A stretch of 6,896 nucleotides of DNA from Planctomycetota bacterium (lineage in GTDB: Bacteria > Planctomycetota > UBA1135 > GCA-002686595), in NCBI GenBank assembly GCA_029212955.1, contig JARGOW010000208.1:1-6896 (forward strand), in the 5' to 3' direction. This document shows positions 5,628-6,896 of this stretch, in pieces. The position numbers and the translations under genes were made by a program. Below the pieces are notes generated by a model, which saw nothing but the letters and a program-made list of their open reading frames with translations, searched no databases and was not told the origin of the DNA. Position 1 is the first letter of the stretch. Every line of letters begins with the position of its first letter.

Positions 5628-6896
5628 ATGACACTACTTTCTATCGCCCTGGCCCTGGTTCCCAACACGGCCCTCGACGCCCCCGCCCGGATGCAAGCCG
5701 CGGCCACGCTTCAGTTCGCCCTGGATGAAGCGGAGCAAGGCCCCTCGGCCCTGGACAACCTGGAGCAGGCCCTGGAACTTGCGGTGCGAAAATTGGGCTC
5801 CGATTCTGAGAATGCCGCCCGGCTCCAAAGCCTGGGCAAGGGCGCCCGTTTCGAGGGATTCCTGGCTGGCAACGATGGGTCCCCCTGGCTTCGAAAACAG
5901 CTCGAATCGGTCGTTTCCGACCTTCGCTTCGAACCCGTACTCGAGGCCGATGTCCCCGTGGGTTTCCCCGCCTGGACCCCGGTGGGCGAGATTCAAATCC
6001 AAGAATACCCCTCTTACAGATTGGCGCGAACGAACATCCAGCGCTCCGGTTCGAACGGTGCTTTTTGGAAACTGTTCGGCCATATCAAGAGCCAAGAGAT
6101 CGCCATGACCGCTCCGGTGGAAACGAGCTACTCCAAGGATGAGAATCGCCTTGCCCAGACCAGCATGGCCTTCCTCTATGGGTCCCAGGACATCGGCCAA
6201 GCCACCGAAGAAGGCCGTGTCCAGGTGGTCGACATTCCCGCCCAGGTCATGCTCAGTGCGGGCATGCGCGGTTTTGACACGCGCAGCCGAGTCGCTCAAA
6301 CCTGCGAGCAGCTCGACGCTTGGTTGCAAGCCAATCCCGACTGGGTCGCCACGGGCCCGCCCCGCACAATGGTCTACAACAGCCCCATGGTTTTCGGCAG
6401 TCGCCGTTTCTTCGAGGTTCAATATCCGGTGAAGCGAATCAAAAACACCCTCATCGATTTCGGGGAGGCCTCCGAGGCCGAACGCTGGCGGCCCGTGGAT
6501 GATGCCGTCATGGGCGGCCGGTCCTCCAGCAGCATGGAACGATCCGTCCATGGATCCTGCGTTTTCGAGGGGAACCTCTCCACGGAGAACAACGGCGGCT
6601 TCGCGAGCATCCGACGAGCCGTCGAAGCGGGAACCCTCGAGGGAGCCCGGGCCATTCGCCTGCGGGTTCGAGGGGATGGGCAGACCTACCAGTTGCGCTT
6701 TCGAACCCAAGGTGGCTTCAACGCTCCGAGCTATCAGGCCGAGTTTGTGACCTTCGCGGGCGAATGGATCGAAGTGGAATTGGCCCTGGAAACCTTCGAC
6801 CTGAAGTGGCGAGGCCGCCCCATCCGGGATGCGCAACCGCTGGAGCCCTCACGGATCCTGGGCATGGGACTACTAATCGCAAACACGCAAGTGGGG
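5628..6896 (+). CDS. SOUL heme-binding-like domain fused to CIA30-like domain (3' end outside window)
   Basis: The frame is open for 423 codons from ATG 5628 to the last base, with no stop, so the gene is cut by the window edge. Residues 1-20 are hydrophobic and end near A-L-D-A, a possible but weak signal peptide lacking positive charge. Residues 20-110 are mainly helical. From about 117 to 268 it follows the SOUL/heme-binding-protein pattern: Y-x-x-A-R, A-F-W-K-L-F-G-H-I, the hallmark I-A-M-T-A-P-V (158-164), a V-V-D-I-P segment, and F-F-E-V-Q-Y-P-V at the end. From about 273 the CIA30 (NDUFAF1-like) pattern begins: W-R-P-V-D-D-A-V-M-G-G (287-297), N-N-G-G-F (321-325), R-G-D-G-Q-T-Y (348-354), then R-G-R and L-G-M-G-L-L-I-A-N. 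Roughly 10-20 residues are probably missing. SOUL proteins bind tetrapyrroles. CIA30 is a complex I assembly factor in mitochondria, but its bacterial role is unclear. The joint function is unknown. Confidence 0.85.
   Translation, partial: MTLLSIALALVPNTALDAPARMQAAATLQFALDEAEQGPSALDNLEQALELAVRKLGSDSENAARLQSLGKGARFEGFLAGNDGSPWLRKQLESVVSDLRFEPVLEADVPVGFPAWTPVGEIQIQEYPSYRLARTNIQRSGSNGAFWKLFGHIKSQEIAMTAPVETSYSKDENRLAQTSMAFLYGSQDIGQATEEGRVQVVDIPAQVMLSAGMRGFDTRSRVAQTCEQLDAWLQANPDWVATGPPRTMVYNSPMVFGSRRFFEVQYPVKRIKNTLIDFGEASEAERWRPVDDAVMGGRSSSSMERSVHGSCVFEGNLSTENNGGFASIRRAVEAGTLEGARAIRLRVRGDGQTYQLRFRTQGGFNAPSYQAEFVTFAGEWIEVELALETFDLKWRGRPIRDAQPLEPSRILGMGLLIANTQVG

Noticed and set aside
5045..5707. 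Phe/Leu/Ala-rich - strand frames that look like membrane proteins.
   Set aside because: They are the reverse complement of lysine-rich repeats (AAG/AAA read as CTT/TTT), so the hydrophobicity is an artefact.
5634..6836. A 400-codon open frame on the - strand.
   Set aside because: It lies opposite the SOUL-CIA30 frame, which carries clear domain motifs. The reverse frame has no recognisable features.

Overview
The window comes from a GC-rich bacterial chromosome. It holds a Fur regulator, PurD, a bacterial-type tRNA-Pro with an encoded CCA end, and several small exported or lipid-anchored proteins. Few starts have a clear Shine-Dalgarno sequence: the second lipoprotein has GGAG, and the others have weak or no candidates. 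Short lipoproteins, a lysine-rich histone-like tail and weak Shine-Dalgarno use would fit Planctomycetota or another deep-branching Gram-negative group. That assignment is inference from style, not proof.

Layout, left to right. (1) 195-1117, + strand: two overlapping genes for related small lipoproteins (DUF3568-like), followed by a perfect 11-bp-stem hairpin that probably ends the transcript. (2) 1356-3169, - strand: purD (glycinamide ribonucleotide synthetase) followed 32 nt later by a Fur-family metalloregulator that probably starts at TTG. This pair converges on the lipoprotein pair. (3) 3301-3376, + strand: tRNA-Pro(UGG), divergent from purD. (4) 3537-4034, + strand: a short lipoprotein with a carboxypeptidase-regulatory-like beta-sandwich domain. 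(5) 4035-4454: 420 nt without a convincing gene but with several strong inverted repeats. (6) 4455-4673: a 72-residue orphan protein followed by a hairpin. (7) 4833-5516: a protein joining a TfoX-N-like domain to a 118-residue tail that is about 41% lysine; a TACAAT box sits exactly where a leaderless transcript would need it. (8) 5628 to the window end: a long reading frame with no stop in the window, joining a SOUL/heme-binding-protein domain to a CIA30-type domain.

How the genes relate. purD and fur are housekeeping genes with no obvious functional link beyond shared orientation. The + strand genes right of the tRNA look like independent units, since they are separated by gaps of 110-420 nt with hairpins. 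The most noteworthy items are the SOUL-CIA30 fusion, the TfoX-like/histone-tail fusion, and the structured intergenic stretches in front of the 72-residue gene and the TfoX-like gene. I see no mobile element, CRISPR array, defence system or phage gene.
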